Source: Candidatus Thalassolituus haligoni (lineage in GTDB: Bacteria; Pseudomonadota; Gammaproteobacteria; Pseudomonadales; Oceanobacteraceae). From it: a DNA stretch of 64,000 nucleotides. The notes under the pieces were generated by a model that made no database searches, was not told the origin of the DNA, and saw only the letters and a program-made list of their open reading frames with translations. Where the stretch lies: contig NZ_CP139482.1 in NCBI RefSeq assembly GCF_041222825.1, forward strand, positions 1,333,001 through 1,397,000, written 5' to 3'. A program made the position numbers and the translations under genes. Below, in pieces: positions 1 to 7,909 of the stretch. How positions within the stretch are numbered: the stretch's first letter is position 1; each line of letters starts with the position of its first letter.

Positions 1-7
1 TGTTGGC

Positions 8-2560
8 TCACGTTAAACTCCTGTGTTGATGGTGCAGGCGGACGCGGGCACTGGCGCGCTCCAGCGCCTGTTCCAGTTGCTGGCGATCAAACGGTTTGCG
101 TAATAGCACCAGCATCGGGTCTTGCTGGTCAGCAGGGTCATTGCCACTGCCCGGTATGGCGGTCGGATCATCGGTGTAACCACTCACTAGCAAGATAACC
201 GCTGCGGGTGCCCGGCGGCGTAATGTTGCTGCCAGTTTGCGGCCGTTCATGCTACCGGGAATCATGATGTCGCTGACCATACCGGTGAGTGCGGTTGGAT
301 TGTGTTCCAGCAGGCCGTCGAGCAAGGTCTGGGCTTCGTCGCCATCGGCGGCTTCAACCACATGCTGGCCGAGGTCGGTCAACTGCTTGCGGATCACGGC
401 CCGTACGTCGGGGTTGTCTTCTACCAGTAAATACAGTCCACCAGGAGCCAGCTCTGGCCCGCGACCACTGTCGTCGTCGCTCAGGTCAGGATTGGCCGGG
501 GCGCTGCTGGCGGGCAGTAACAGCCGTATGATGGCACCGCCCTGAGGCGGGTTGCCAAGCTGAATATACCCGAATGACTGCTTGACGAAACCATAGACCA
601 TCGATAACCCCAGTCCGGAATTGTTGCTGCCCTGTTTGGTGCTGAAAAAGGGTTCGAACGCCTGTTCGAGTGCGGACTGGCTAAAGCCGCTGCCGGTATC
701 AGCTACACCAATTTCAATATATCGCCCTGGTGGTACGGTTTCGTCAAAGCGCTGTTCGATTGGCCGGGTGATATCGCACAGTTTCCAGCTGTAGGTCAAT
801 GTTCCGCCGTCTTGCATGGCATCGCGGGCATTGAGGCCGAGGTTGACCAGAGCGTTTTCAAGATGGCCGGGATCGACGTTGGCCCAGGCCAGTTCCGGAT
901 GCTGCTGTGGCCGGTAGTGCAGCCGATAGGGGCCGCTGAAAGCACTGTGCAGCAGTTCCAGTACTTCTGCCATTACCGCATTGACCGAGACAATTTCCGG
1001 TTGAAGTGGCTGGCGGCGGGAAAAGGCGAGCAGCCTATGGGTAATGTCGGCTCCCCGCCGGGCTGCGCGTTCAGCCGGGCTTAGCAGTTTGTCCAGTTCC
1101 GGGTCGTTGGCGCTGTAATGCTCGCGGGCGACAATCAGGTTGCCAACAATAATCGACAGCAGGTTGTTGAAGTCGTGGGCGAGGCCGCCCGCCAGTTGTC
1201 CGACGGCACTCATGCGCTGGGCGCGGGCATTGGTGGCGAGCAGTTCTTCGGTGCGCTGCTTGACCTGGGCGTCCAGGGTTTCGATATTGTTGCGCAGGCG
1301 TTGCACCATGGCGTCGATGCTGGAGGCCAGGATGCCGATTTCATCATCGCGCTGAATGCCGGTACGGGCGGACAGGTCACCTCCTTGCACCTTGAGTGCG
1401 GTGCTGGCGAGCTGTTCCAGTGGCCGGGTAATGCGGTTGACCAGAAAGCTGGAAATCAGCAAGGTCGCCAGCATGGTCAGTCCGGCCAGTACCATGATGC
1501 GGGAACTGAGCAGTTCGGAGCTGCTTTGCAGCTCGTCGAGGTAAACCGACGAGCAAATATACCAGTCGAAACCTTTGATGTAGCGTACCAGCGAGAGCTT
1601 GTCGTAGGCGTAGTTGCCAGGATCGTCGGGTTTGTCCCAGCGGTAGTTCAGCTCCTTGCCGGTATCAGCGACTTTCATCAGTTCCTGATTGATCGGTTGT
1701 TGCGTGATCGGGTTCTTGAGGGTGGTAAAGGTGACGCCATCAAGGTTGTCGTTGGGGTGAATCAGCATATGGCCGTTGGAGTCGAACACGTACATGTAGC
1801 CGGTTTTGGCGACCTTGATTTCTTGCAAGGCGTGTCTCAGGTCGGTCAGCGCTTGTTCACGGCGCAGGCGTACTTCGGCCTCGAGGTCGTCGAGGTATAC
1901 CCCGGAACCAATTACAAAACCCCATTCGGGGTAATCTCGTACAAACGATACTTTGTCGAGGCTTTCGGCCCCGGCAATGCGCGACCATTTGTAGTGGTAG
2001 TAGCCTTCGCCGTCGTGCATGGCTTGTCTCACCACGGATTCCAAAATCGGCTGGGTATCGTCACCCGGTTTTATCCGGGCATCCTGGTGAAAGCGCGGAT
2101 CCGGGTGCGACAGTACCTGGATGTTGTGATCCACCACCCAGATGTAGTCCTGGTTACCAAAGGTGAAATTACGCAGATAGGCAAATGCCGTTTGCCGTGC
2201 CTGTTGTAGTGGAATGCCGTTTTTTGCGGCTTCCTGAAAGTGTGAACGTAAAAAAGTTTCGGCCAAATTCACCACCAGTTTTAATTGACCCTTGTGGTTA
2301 TCCAATGCCTGTTGCCGGTATTCCTCAACCCCGGCGTACATACGGTTGGCAATTTCAAATACGTTATTCAGTGCCAGGCGTGAGGAATTACGCTCTATTT
2401 CAAATACCTTCTGTTTGATCATCGGCACGGTATAAAAATACACAAAGACAAAGACCACCACCAGAATGCCGCGAATAATCAGCGATAGCTGGCGCGACAA
2501 ACGCGATTTATGCGCATTGAGTAGAGCGGACGATGAGGTAGCAGAAGAGAGCGGGCGCAT
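8..2560 (-). CDS. Hybrid sensor histidine kinase with double Cache sensor
   Basis: Membrane sensor kinase of about 850 residues. A membrane segment near the N-terminus (IIRGILVVVFVFVYFYTV) is followed by two periplasmic Cache-type domains, each with the aromatic/HP signature (DYIWVVD...LSHPDP and GYMYVFD...LIHPND). A second membrane segment (MVLAGLTMLATLLISSFLV), a HAMP linker, a HisKA domain (H-box GGLAHDFNNLL), an HATPase (NARDAM; DTGSGF; GLGLSMVYG) and a C-terminal receiver (VEDN; phospho-acceptor Asp in SDIMIPG; Lys in LRKPF) follow. Known for the family: Cache domains bind small ligands such as carboxylates or amino acids. The ATG at 2560 was chosen because the longer frame opens with a TTG and adds no recognisable domain. 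No partner regulator is adjacent. It is transcribed away from the ABC importer, so a link to that substrate is only a guess. Confidence 0.9.
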   Translation of the reverse strand: MRPLSSATSSSALLNAHKSRLSRQLSLIIRGILVVVFVFVYFYTVPMIKQKVFEIERNSSRLALNNVFEIANRMYAGVEEYRQQALDNHKGQLKLVVNLAETFLRSHFQEAAKNGIPLQQARQTAFAYLRNFTFGNQDYIWVVDHNIQVLSHPDPRFHQDARIKPGDDTQPILESVVRQAMHDGEGYYHYKWSRIAGAESLDKVSFVRDYPEWGFVIGSGVYLDDLEAEVRLRREQALTDLRHALQEIKVAKTGYMYVFDSNGHMLIHPNDNLDGVTFTTLKNPITQQPINQELMKVADTGKELNYRWDKPDDPGNYAYDKLSLVRYIKGFDWYICSSVYLDELQSSSELLSSRIMVLAGLTMLATLLISSFLVNRITRPLEQLASTALKVQGGDLSARTGIQRDDEIGILASSIDAMVQRLRNNIETLDAQVKQRTEELLATNARAQRMSAVGQLAGGLAHDFNNLLSIIVGNLIVAREHYSANDPELDKLLSPAERAARRGADITHRLLAFSRRQPLQPEIVSVNAVMAEVLELLHSAFSGPYRLHYRPQQHPELAWANVDPGHLENALVNLGLNARDAMQDGGTLTYSWKLCDITRPIEQRFDETVPPGRYIEIGVADTGSGFSQSALEQAFEPFFSTKQGSNNSGLGLSMVYGFVKQSFGYIQLGNPPQGGAIIRLLLPASSAPANPDLSDDDSGRGPELAPGGLYLLVEDNPDVRAVIRKQLTDLGQHVVEAADGDEAQTLLDGLLEHNPTALTGMVSDIMIPGSMNGRKLAATLRRRAPAAVILLVSGYTDDPTAIPGSGNDPADQQDPMLVLLRKPFDRQQLEQALERASARVRLHHQHRSLT

Positions 2561-2670
2561 GGGGTAATACCGAAATAAACGGCCCCTATTGATCCAGATA
2601 CAGGGCCGACTCGTCAATCACCAATCCGGGCTTATCGGTTACTGCAGGCAAGCATGCCATCCATCCTGAA

Positions 2671-2718
2671 GCCATCCCGACAGCCATCCCGACAGCCATC
2701 CCGACAGCCATCCCGACA
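2671..2718. repeat. 12-bp tandem repeat, four copies
   Basis: Four perfect consecutive copies of GCCATCCCGACA, preceded by a degenerate half copy at 2661-2670. Intergenic. One of three arrays in the window with the same period and copy number but unrelated sequence (others at 12083-12136 and 27479-27534). Confidence 0.95.
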
Positions 2719-2806
2719 GTTGTCGCACGGTGGTGATGAAACATTTGGATACATTTGCGCAAAACTCGCGACACGATGTAGGGATACCTTGGCACCTGAA
2801 CACCGG

Positions 2807-2861
2807 CTATAGGGCAAATCTATAAACGACGGCGCTCGAAATGACTGCGTTAAGAATCGCG
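2807..2861. repeat. Dispersed intergenic element, copy 1
   Basis: Shares an ordered series of blocks with 61120-61174: CTATAGGG, then TATAAA, then GCGCTCGAAATGAC, then a TTAARAATCG block, with similar spacing. A weaker relative (GCTGCGTTAAAAATGACC) lies near 27257-27274. All three copies are intergenic, as expected for a REP-like or promoter-associated repeat. Confidence 0.75.
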
Positions 2862-3007
2862 TGCTGCATATTTAGAGACATTCTGTAGCAACTTATTCTG
2901 GTGTTATAAAAATAATATTTGCCAATTAGACCTTCGTTGAATATGCGTTAAAAGCGGATGCCATAACCCGACCGATAACGATATTTCAACCTCATCGGAT
3001 ACGAGAA

Positions 3008-3778
3008 ATGAACAATAACTATATTCTCGAAACACACCACCTGACCAAAGAATTCAAGGGTTTCACGGCGGTTGATGACGTGAGCCTGAATATCCGCCGT
3101 GGCCATATACATGCGCTGATTGGACCGAACGGCGCAGGTAAAACCACGGTGTTTAACCTGCTCACCAAGTACCTCATTCCGACCTCCGGGAAAATTCTGT
3201 TTAACGGCCGCGATATTACCGCCGTTGAGTCGTCTGCTATTGCTCGTCAGGGACTGGTGCGGTCGTTCCAGATTTCGGCCGTCTTTCCCAATCTGACGGT
3301 GCTGGAAAATGTCCGGGTTGCCTTGCAGCAACGTGAGGGCAACAGCTTTCATTTCTGGAAACCGGAGTCGGTGCTGGATCGTTTGAATGAACGCGCCGAA
3401 CAACTGCTGGAAGCCGTTGGCTTGCAGGATTTTGCCCGTGTGGTCACGGTGGATTTGTCCTATGGCCGCAAGCGCGCACTGGAGATCGCGACAACGCTGG
3501 CACTTGATCCGGAAATGTTGCTGCTGGACGAGCCGACTCAGGGTATGGGCCAGGAAGACGTCGAACGCACGGCGGATCTGATTCGTACTGTGGCGGTTAA
3601 TCGCACCATTCTGATGGTGGAACATAACCTGAAAGTGGTCTCGCAGCTGGCGGATCGTATTACCGTCTTGCAGCGTGGTGCGGTACTGACGGAAGGCGAC
3701 TATGCCACGGTGTCTGCCGACCCGCGCGTGCGTGAGGCTTATCTTGGTGTCGCAGCCGACAAGGAGGCTGTTGCATGA
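3008..3778 (+). CDS. ABC transporter ATPase, LivG type
   Basis: Cytoplasmic ATP-binding subunit (256 residues, normal for LivG) of a branched-chain-amino-acid-type (HAAT) importer. Visible motifs are Walker A (GPNGAGKTT), Q-loop region (RSFQ), signature LSYGRKR, Walker B with catalytic Glu (LLLDEPTQG) and the H-loop (MVEHN). The start is an ATG preceded by a GAGA-type ribosome site. The stop overlaps the start of the next ATPase by ATGA, so the two are translationally coupled. It is the first gene of a six-gene plus-strand run with binding protein, two permeases and an acyl-CoA ligase. The substrate cannot be read from the ATPase. The ligase makes an aromatic, fatty or sulfur-containing organic acid at least as likely as leucine. 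Confidence 0.93.
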   Translation: MNNNYILETHHLTKEFKGFTAVDDVSLNIRRGHIHALIGPNGAGKTTVFNLLTKYLIPTSGKILFNGRDITAVESSAIARQGLVRSFQISAVFPNLTVLENVRVALQQREGNSFHFWKPESVLDRLNERAEQLLEAVGLQDFARVVTVDLSYGRKRALEIATTLALDPEMLLLDEPTQGMGQEDVERTADLIRTVAVNRTILMVEHNLKVVSQLADRITVLQRGAVLTEGDYATVSADPRVREAYLGVAADKEAVA

Positions 3779-4530
3779 ATTCGGCGACTCCCCACCTCCT
3801 GAACAGCCAGACCCAGACTCATCGAGTGGGCGACGAAAAAATTCGTGTCAGTGACCTGCATGCTTTTTACGGCGAATCGCACATTCTGCATGGCGTCGAC
3901 TTGTACGTAAACCAGGGCGAACTGGTCACGTTGCTGGGCCGTAACGGTGCCGGTCGTTCTACGACCCTGAGATCGATCATGAATATGGTTGGTCGCCGTA
4001 CCGGCAGTGTGGTGATCAATGGCCAGGAAACCATCAAGATGCCTGCTCACCAGATCGCTTGGCTGGGGCTGGGTTTTTGCCCGGAAGAACGCGGTATTTT
4101 TTCCAGCCTGAACGTAGAAGAAAATTTGATGTTGCCACCGGACGTGCGTTCGGATGGCGTGTCTCTGGAAGAAATCTATTCCATGTTTCCTAACCTGGCG
4201 GAGCGCCGCTACAGCCAGGGAACCCGGCTCTCGGGCGGCGAACAACAAATGCTGGCGCTGGCCAGAATCATGCGCAGCGGTGCCAATATCCTGCTGCTGG
4301 ATGAAATCACCGAAGGTCTGGCTCCGGTCATTGTGCAACGTCTGGCCGAGGTCTTGAACCAGCTGAAACAGCGCGGCCTGACCATTCTGCTGGTTGAGCA
4401 GAACTTCCACTTTGCCGCTCCGATTGCCGACCGTCATTACGTGATGGAGCACGGCCACATTGTCGAAGAAATCCATCAGCACGAATTGCACCAGAAGCAA
4501 GACCAACTTAATGCCCTGCTGGGCGTTTAA
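3775..4530 (+). CDS. ABC transporter ATPase, LivF type
   Basis: Second ATPase of the importer, 251 residues. It has a short N-terminal extension before the conserved core (HAFYGESHILHGVDL). The Walker A sequence reads GRNGAGRST, so the usual Lys is Arg; similar Arg forms occur in some LivF proteins, so this may be a subfamily trait. Signature (LSGGEQQ), Walker B (LLLDEITEG) and switch region (VEQNF) are intact. It begins at the ATGA overlap with the LivG-like gene. The two ATPases probably form a heterodimer on the LivH/LivM permeases. LivF identity is certain at family level; substrate is unknown. Confidence 0.92.
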   Translation: MNSATPHLLNSQTQTHRVGDEKIRVSDLHAFYGESHILHGVDLYVNQGELVTLLGRNGAGRSTTLRSIMNMVGRRTGSVVINGQETIKMPAHQIAWLGLGFCPEERGIFSSLNVEENLMLPPDVRSDGVSLEEIYSMFPNLAERRYSQGTRLSGGEQQMLALARIMRSGANILLLDEITEGLAPVIVQRLAEVLNQLKQRGLTILLVEQNFHFAAPIADRHYVMEHGHIVEEIHQHELHQKQDQLNALLGV

Positions 4531-4566
4531 CGCGTACAACCATCAATAACAATAAAAGAGGTTCGA

Positions 4567-5811
4567 ATGAAATTTAACACCAACATCCCGAAAGCTGGCC
4601 TCAAAACGGCATTAAGCTGCTCTGTGGCTGCGCTGATGTCTGTTGCCGCTTTCTCTGTCCAGGCCGGTGGCTTGTCTGATAACAAGGTCAAACTGGGCGT
4701 ACTGGCGGATATGAGCGGTCCATACGGTGACGTGTGCGGCAAGCACTGTGTCGATGCGGTCAATATGGCGGTAGAGGACTTTGGCGGCAGCATGTTGGGC
4801 AAGCCGATTGAGGTGGTCTCGGCTGACGACCAGAACAAGCCGGATCTGGGTTCTGCCAAGGCACGGGAATGGATCGAAAGCGAAGGTGTAGACGCCATTA
4901 ATGGTCTGGTGGCCTCGTCGGTAGTGGGCGCTGTGGCCCAGGTTGCCAACGTTAACGAAAAGCCGATTCTGATTTCCGGTGCCGGTTCCAATACCTTTAC
5001 CACCAAAACCTGCTCACCGTTTAACGCCCATTGGACTTACGACGTTGTGGCATTGGCCAGGGGTACGGTGAAACCGCTGATGGATAGTGGCAAGAAAAAG
5101 TGGTTTTTTATTACCGCTGATTATGCCTTTGGACATGCGTTAGAAAAAGTCGCTACCGGCATTATTGAGACTAATGGCGGCACTGTGGTTGGTTCTGCCA
5201 GTGCGCCACTGGGCACCACTGATTATTCCTCGTTTGTTTTGCAGGCAATGTCTTCCGGTGCGGACGTGGTGGCGTTAGCCAATGCCGGTAAGGACTTTGT
5301 CAACTCGCTGAAAGGCGCGGCTGAATTTGGTCTCAGCCAACAGGCCACCATGGTGGGCTTGCTGGTGTTCTCTTCGGATACCAAATCGATTGATGCCAGC
5401 ATCATTGGTGATATGCGTCTGACCACCGGTTTCTACTGGGATCGCGATGACGAAAGCCGTGCCTGGGCCAAGCGTTTTATGGATCGTACCGGTGCCATTC
5501 CAACCATGGCACATGCCGGCGCTTATTCCTCGACACTGCATTATCTCAACGCCGTTAAAGCCACTGGTACCGATGAGGGCAAGGCAGTGATGGCACAAAT
5601 GAAAGCGGTGCATCCCGATGATATTTTTGCCCGTAACGCGGTATTACGTGCCGATGGCCGCATGGTGCACGACATGTATCAGGTGCGGGTAAAAAAGGGC
5701 AACGAGCGTAAAAACCCCAATGATCTGTATGAAATCGAGAAAGTGATTCCCGGTGACGAGGCGTTTGGCGCGATGAAAGCGGAATGTAATTTCAAGGGAT
5801 CAACTATTTAA
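4567..5811 (+). CDS. ABC transporter substrate-binding protein, LivJ/AmiC fold
   Basis: Periplasmic ligand-binding protein of 414 residues in the Peripla_BP_6 family. A typical signal peptide (basic start, hydrophobic core SVAALMSVAAF, cleavage near VQA-GG) precedes the mature start VKLGVLADMSGPYGD, which is the family's usual first strand. Ligand-site features follow (ADDQNKPD; LISGAGSN; FFITADYAFG). The ribosome site AGAGG lies 36 bases after the LivF-like stop, in the same operon. Inverted repeats follow the stop (5838-5923), as often seen where the binding protein must be made in excess over the membrane subunits. Relatives bind amino acids, amides, urea or aromatic and short-chain acids. 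Confidence 0.92.
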   Translation: MKFNTNIPKAGLKTALSCSVAALMSVAAFSVQAGGLSDNKVKLGVLADMSGPYGDVCGKHCVDAVNMAVEDFGGSMLGKPIEVVSADDQNKPDLGSAKAREWIESEGVDAINGLVASSVVGAVAQVANVNEKPILISGAGSNTFTTKTCSPFNAHWTYDVVALARGTVKPLMDSGKKKWFFITADYAFGHALEKVATGIIETNGGTVVGSASAPLGTTDYSSFVLQAMSSGADVVALANAGKDFVNSLKGAAEFGLSQQATMVGLLVFSSDTKSIDASIIGDMRLTTGFYWDRDDESRAWAKRFMDRTGAIPTMAHAGAYSSTLHYLNAVKATGTDEGKAVMAQMKAVHPDDIFARNAVLRADGRMVHDMYQVRVKKGNERKNPNDLYEIEKVIPGDEAFGAMKAECNFKGSTI

Positions 5812-5837
5812 TCCTGCACAGCTCTGCGCGAGTGTTG

Positions 5838-5923
5838 CTGGATACCCGGCGGTATAGGTCGGGTATCCAGGCTGACTAACACCCGATACAAGAACAAGAA
5901 CGCGGCGGCCCAGGGGCCGCCGC
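5838..5923 (+). promoter_or_regulatory. Two strong hairpins between binding protein and permease
   Basis: Hairpin 1 has a perfect 11-bp stem (CTGGATACCCG at 5838-5848 with CGGGTATCCAG at 5860-5870). Hairpin 2 is a very GC-rich palindrome (GCGGCGGCCC at 5902-5911 with its complement at 5914-5923), ending 16 bases before the permease ATG. Neither has a U-tract, so mRNA processing, 3'-end protection or partial attenuation is more likely than full termination. Confidence 0.75.
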
Positions 5924-5939
5924 ATTAGAGGAAGACCTT

Positions 5940-6827
5940 ATGGTTACCTTTATGGGAATCAATTTGTTTGCCCTGCTGGGGCAGCTGCTGGTTGGCCTGA
6001 TCAATGGCTCGTTTTACGCGTTGCTGGCGCTCGGGCTGGCGATTATTTTTGGCCTGCTGCGTATTATCAATTTTGCTCAAGGTGCCTTGTACATGCTGGG
6101 GGCATTTCTGGCCTGGCTGGCACTGCAGCACCTGGGCGTCAATTACTGGCTGGCACTGATACTGGTACCGCTGACCGTCGGTGTTATCGGCATGCTTATG
6201 GAGCGGTTTCTGGTGCGTCCTATTGCCGGGCAAGATCATCTCTACAGCCTGCTGCTGACTTTTGGTATTGCACTGATCCTGCAGGGGGTCTTCAGTCATC
6301 TGTTTGGCTCATCCGGGCAGTCTTACCCGGTGCCGGAAGCACTCAAGGGCGGCTATAACCTGGGCTTTATGTACCTGCCGGTGTATCGCGCCTGGATTAT
6401 TCTGGTGTCTTTGCTGGTGTGTGCCGCCAGCTGGTGGGTAATTGAAAAAACCCGTCTGGGGGCCTATCTGCGTGCGGGTACTGAAAACCCGGCACTGTTG
6501 CAGGCATTCGGCGTTAACGTTCCGATGATGATTACCCTGACCTTCGGTTTTGGCGTCGGTCTTGCCGGTCTTGCAGGCGTACTGGCCGCTCCGGTGTATT
6601 CCGTCAGCCCGGATATGGGCGCGAATATTCTGATTGTGGTGTTCGCCATTGTGGTGATCGGTGGCATGGGGTCGATTGGTGGTGCCATTCTGACCGGGCT
6701 GATGATGGGCATTATCGAAGGACTGACCAAATACTTTTACCCCGAGGCGTCTACCACGGTGATCTTTATGGTCATGGTGCTGGTACTGCTGGTGAAACCT
6801 TCCGGCCTGTTCGGAAAAGAGGCCTGA
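5940..6827 (+). CDS. ABC transporter permease, LivH type
   Basis: Inner-membrane permease of 295 residues, about eight hydrophobic segments. Family hallmarks are the N-terminal GLINGSFYALLALGLAI and IINFAQGALYMLGAF, and the C-terminal VVIGGMGSIGGAILTGL with the EAA-like coupling region. Ribosome site GAGGAAG lies just upstream of the ATG. It pairs with the LivM-like permease one base downstream of its stop. The upstream hairpins may reduce its expression relative to the binding protein. Confidence 0.93.
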   Translation: MVTFMGINLFALLGQLLVGLINGSFYALLALGLAIIFGLLRIINFAQGALYMLGAFLAWLALQHLGVNYWLALILVPLTVGVIGMLMERFLVRPIAGQDHLYSLLLTFGIALILQGVFSHLFGSSGQSYPVPEALKGGYNLGFMYLPVYRAWIILVSLLVCAASWWVIEKTRLGAYLRAGTENPALLQAFGVNVPMMITLTFGFGVGLAGLAGVLAAPVYSVSPDMGANILIVVFAIVVIGGMGSIGGAILTGLMMGIIEGLTKYFYPEASTTVIFMVMVLVLLVKPSGLFGKEA

Positions 6828-6828
6828 T

Positions 6829-7821
6829 ATGACGACGCAAACCCGAATTGTTGCTCTGACTCAACCGCGTACTGCGGGCTTGACCCTGATTCTGACAGTG
6901 GCACTGATCATCGTCGGCCTGGCGGCTCCGATGGTTGTGTACCCGGTCTTTTTGATGAAATTTCTCTGCTTCGCACTGTTTGCTTGTGCCTTCAACCTGA
7001 TGCTGGGGTTTGTTGGTATGTTGTCGTTCGGCCATGCCGCTTTTCTGGCGACTGGCGGTTACGTCACTGGTTATGCCATGACCCATTTCGGCCTGACGCC
7101 AGAGCTGGGTGTGCTGTTTGGCACATTGGCCTCGGCGGCCCTGGGCTTTGTTTTTGGCAAGCTGTCGGTGAAGCGTGAAGGTATCTATTTTGCCATGGTG
7201 ACGCTGGCACTGGCGCAGCTGGTATTTTTCTTCTATTTGCAAGCCGACTTTACCGGTGGTGAAAACGGTATGCAGGGTATTCCGCGTGGCAAGTTGTTTG
7301 GTCTGATCGACCTCAACGACAATCTCAACATGTATTACTTTGTGCTGGCGGTCTTCCTGATCGGCTTTTTTGTGGTGTTCCGCACCGTACATTCACCCTT
7401 TGGTCAGGTATTGAAAGCCATTCGTGAAAACGAACAACGGGCGGTATCGCTGGGCTATAACGTCGGTAGCTACAAGTTGCTGGCCTTTGTGATTTCTGCT
7501 GCCCTGGCAGGTATGGCCGGTGCCACCAAGGCGCTGGTGTTCGAACTGGAAAGCCTGACCGATGCACACTGGCACATGTCTGGCGAAGTGGTACTGATGA
7601 CCTTGCTGGGCGGTATGGGAACCCTGTTTGGCCCGGTGGTGGGTGCGGCGATTGTCATCGCCATTAGTACCGTATTTTCCGGCGGGGAACTGGGCAATTA
7701 TATCCATATCATCATGGGAGCCATCTTTGTGATGTGCGTGCTGTCGTTTCGCCGTGGCGTGGTTGGGGAATTCCAACGCATGATGGCCAGAAACTTCAGC
7801 GCCAGTCGGCTTGGTAAATAA
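6829..7821 (+). CDS. ABC transporter permease, LivM type
   Basis: Inner-membrane permease of 330 residues. LivM signatures include FALFACAFNLMLGFVGMLSF, GHAAFLATGGYV and, near the end, MTLLGGMGTLFGPVVGAA. It lacks the extra N-terminal helices of E. coli LivM, as is usual in this family. The ATG directly follows the LivH-type stop, so translation is coupled. About 88 bases separate it from the acyl-CoA ligase; this gap contains an imperfect inverted repeat (arms 7836-7846 and 7863-7872). Confidence 0.93.
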   Translation: MTTQTRIVALTQPRTAGLTLILTVALIIVGLAAPMVVYPVFLMKFLCFALFACAFNLMLGFVGMLSFGHAAFLATGGYVTGYAMTHFGLTPELGVLFGTLASAALGFVFGKLSVKREGIYFAMVTLALAQLVFFFYLQADFTGGENGMQGIPRGKLFGLIDLNDNLNMYYFVLAVFLIGFFVVFRTVHSPFGQVLKAIRENEQRAVSLGYNVGSYKLLAFVISAALAGMAGATKALVFELESLTDAHWHMSGEVVLMTLLGGMGTLFGPVVGAAIVIAISTVFSGGELGNYIHIIMGAIFVMCVLSFRRGVVGEFQRMMARNFSASRLGK

Positions 7822-7909
7822 AGCCTCTTACGGGTGGTGCATCCGGTCGGACAGGAAACGATCCGGTGCACCAGAACGGGAACCAACATAAAAGCAGCAG
7901 GCAAATACG

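Larger units (their letters stand above)
2561..3007. other. Intergenic region between kinase and ABC operon
   Basis: No credible gene. It holds a 12-bp tandem array (2671-2718), a dispersed element (2807-2861) and an AT-rich stretch around 2895-2935 that probably carries promoters for the importer operon. I could not assign a clear -35/-10 pair. Confidence 0.6.

Noticed and set aside
1118-2209. Long plus-strand frame of 363 codons opposite the first kinase
   Set aside because: It is fully antisense to a kinase with intact domains, has no recognisable motif, and its composition reflects the complementary strand.
2671-2718. Tandem arrays as CRISPR repeats
   Set aside because: Units are 12 bp (or 70 bp at 62531) without unique spacers, and no cas genes are present.
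2586-2795. Small minus-strand frame encoding GMAV repeats
   Set aside because: It is simply the translation of the 12-bp intergenic array, with no conserved start or ribosome site.
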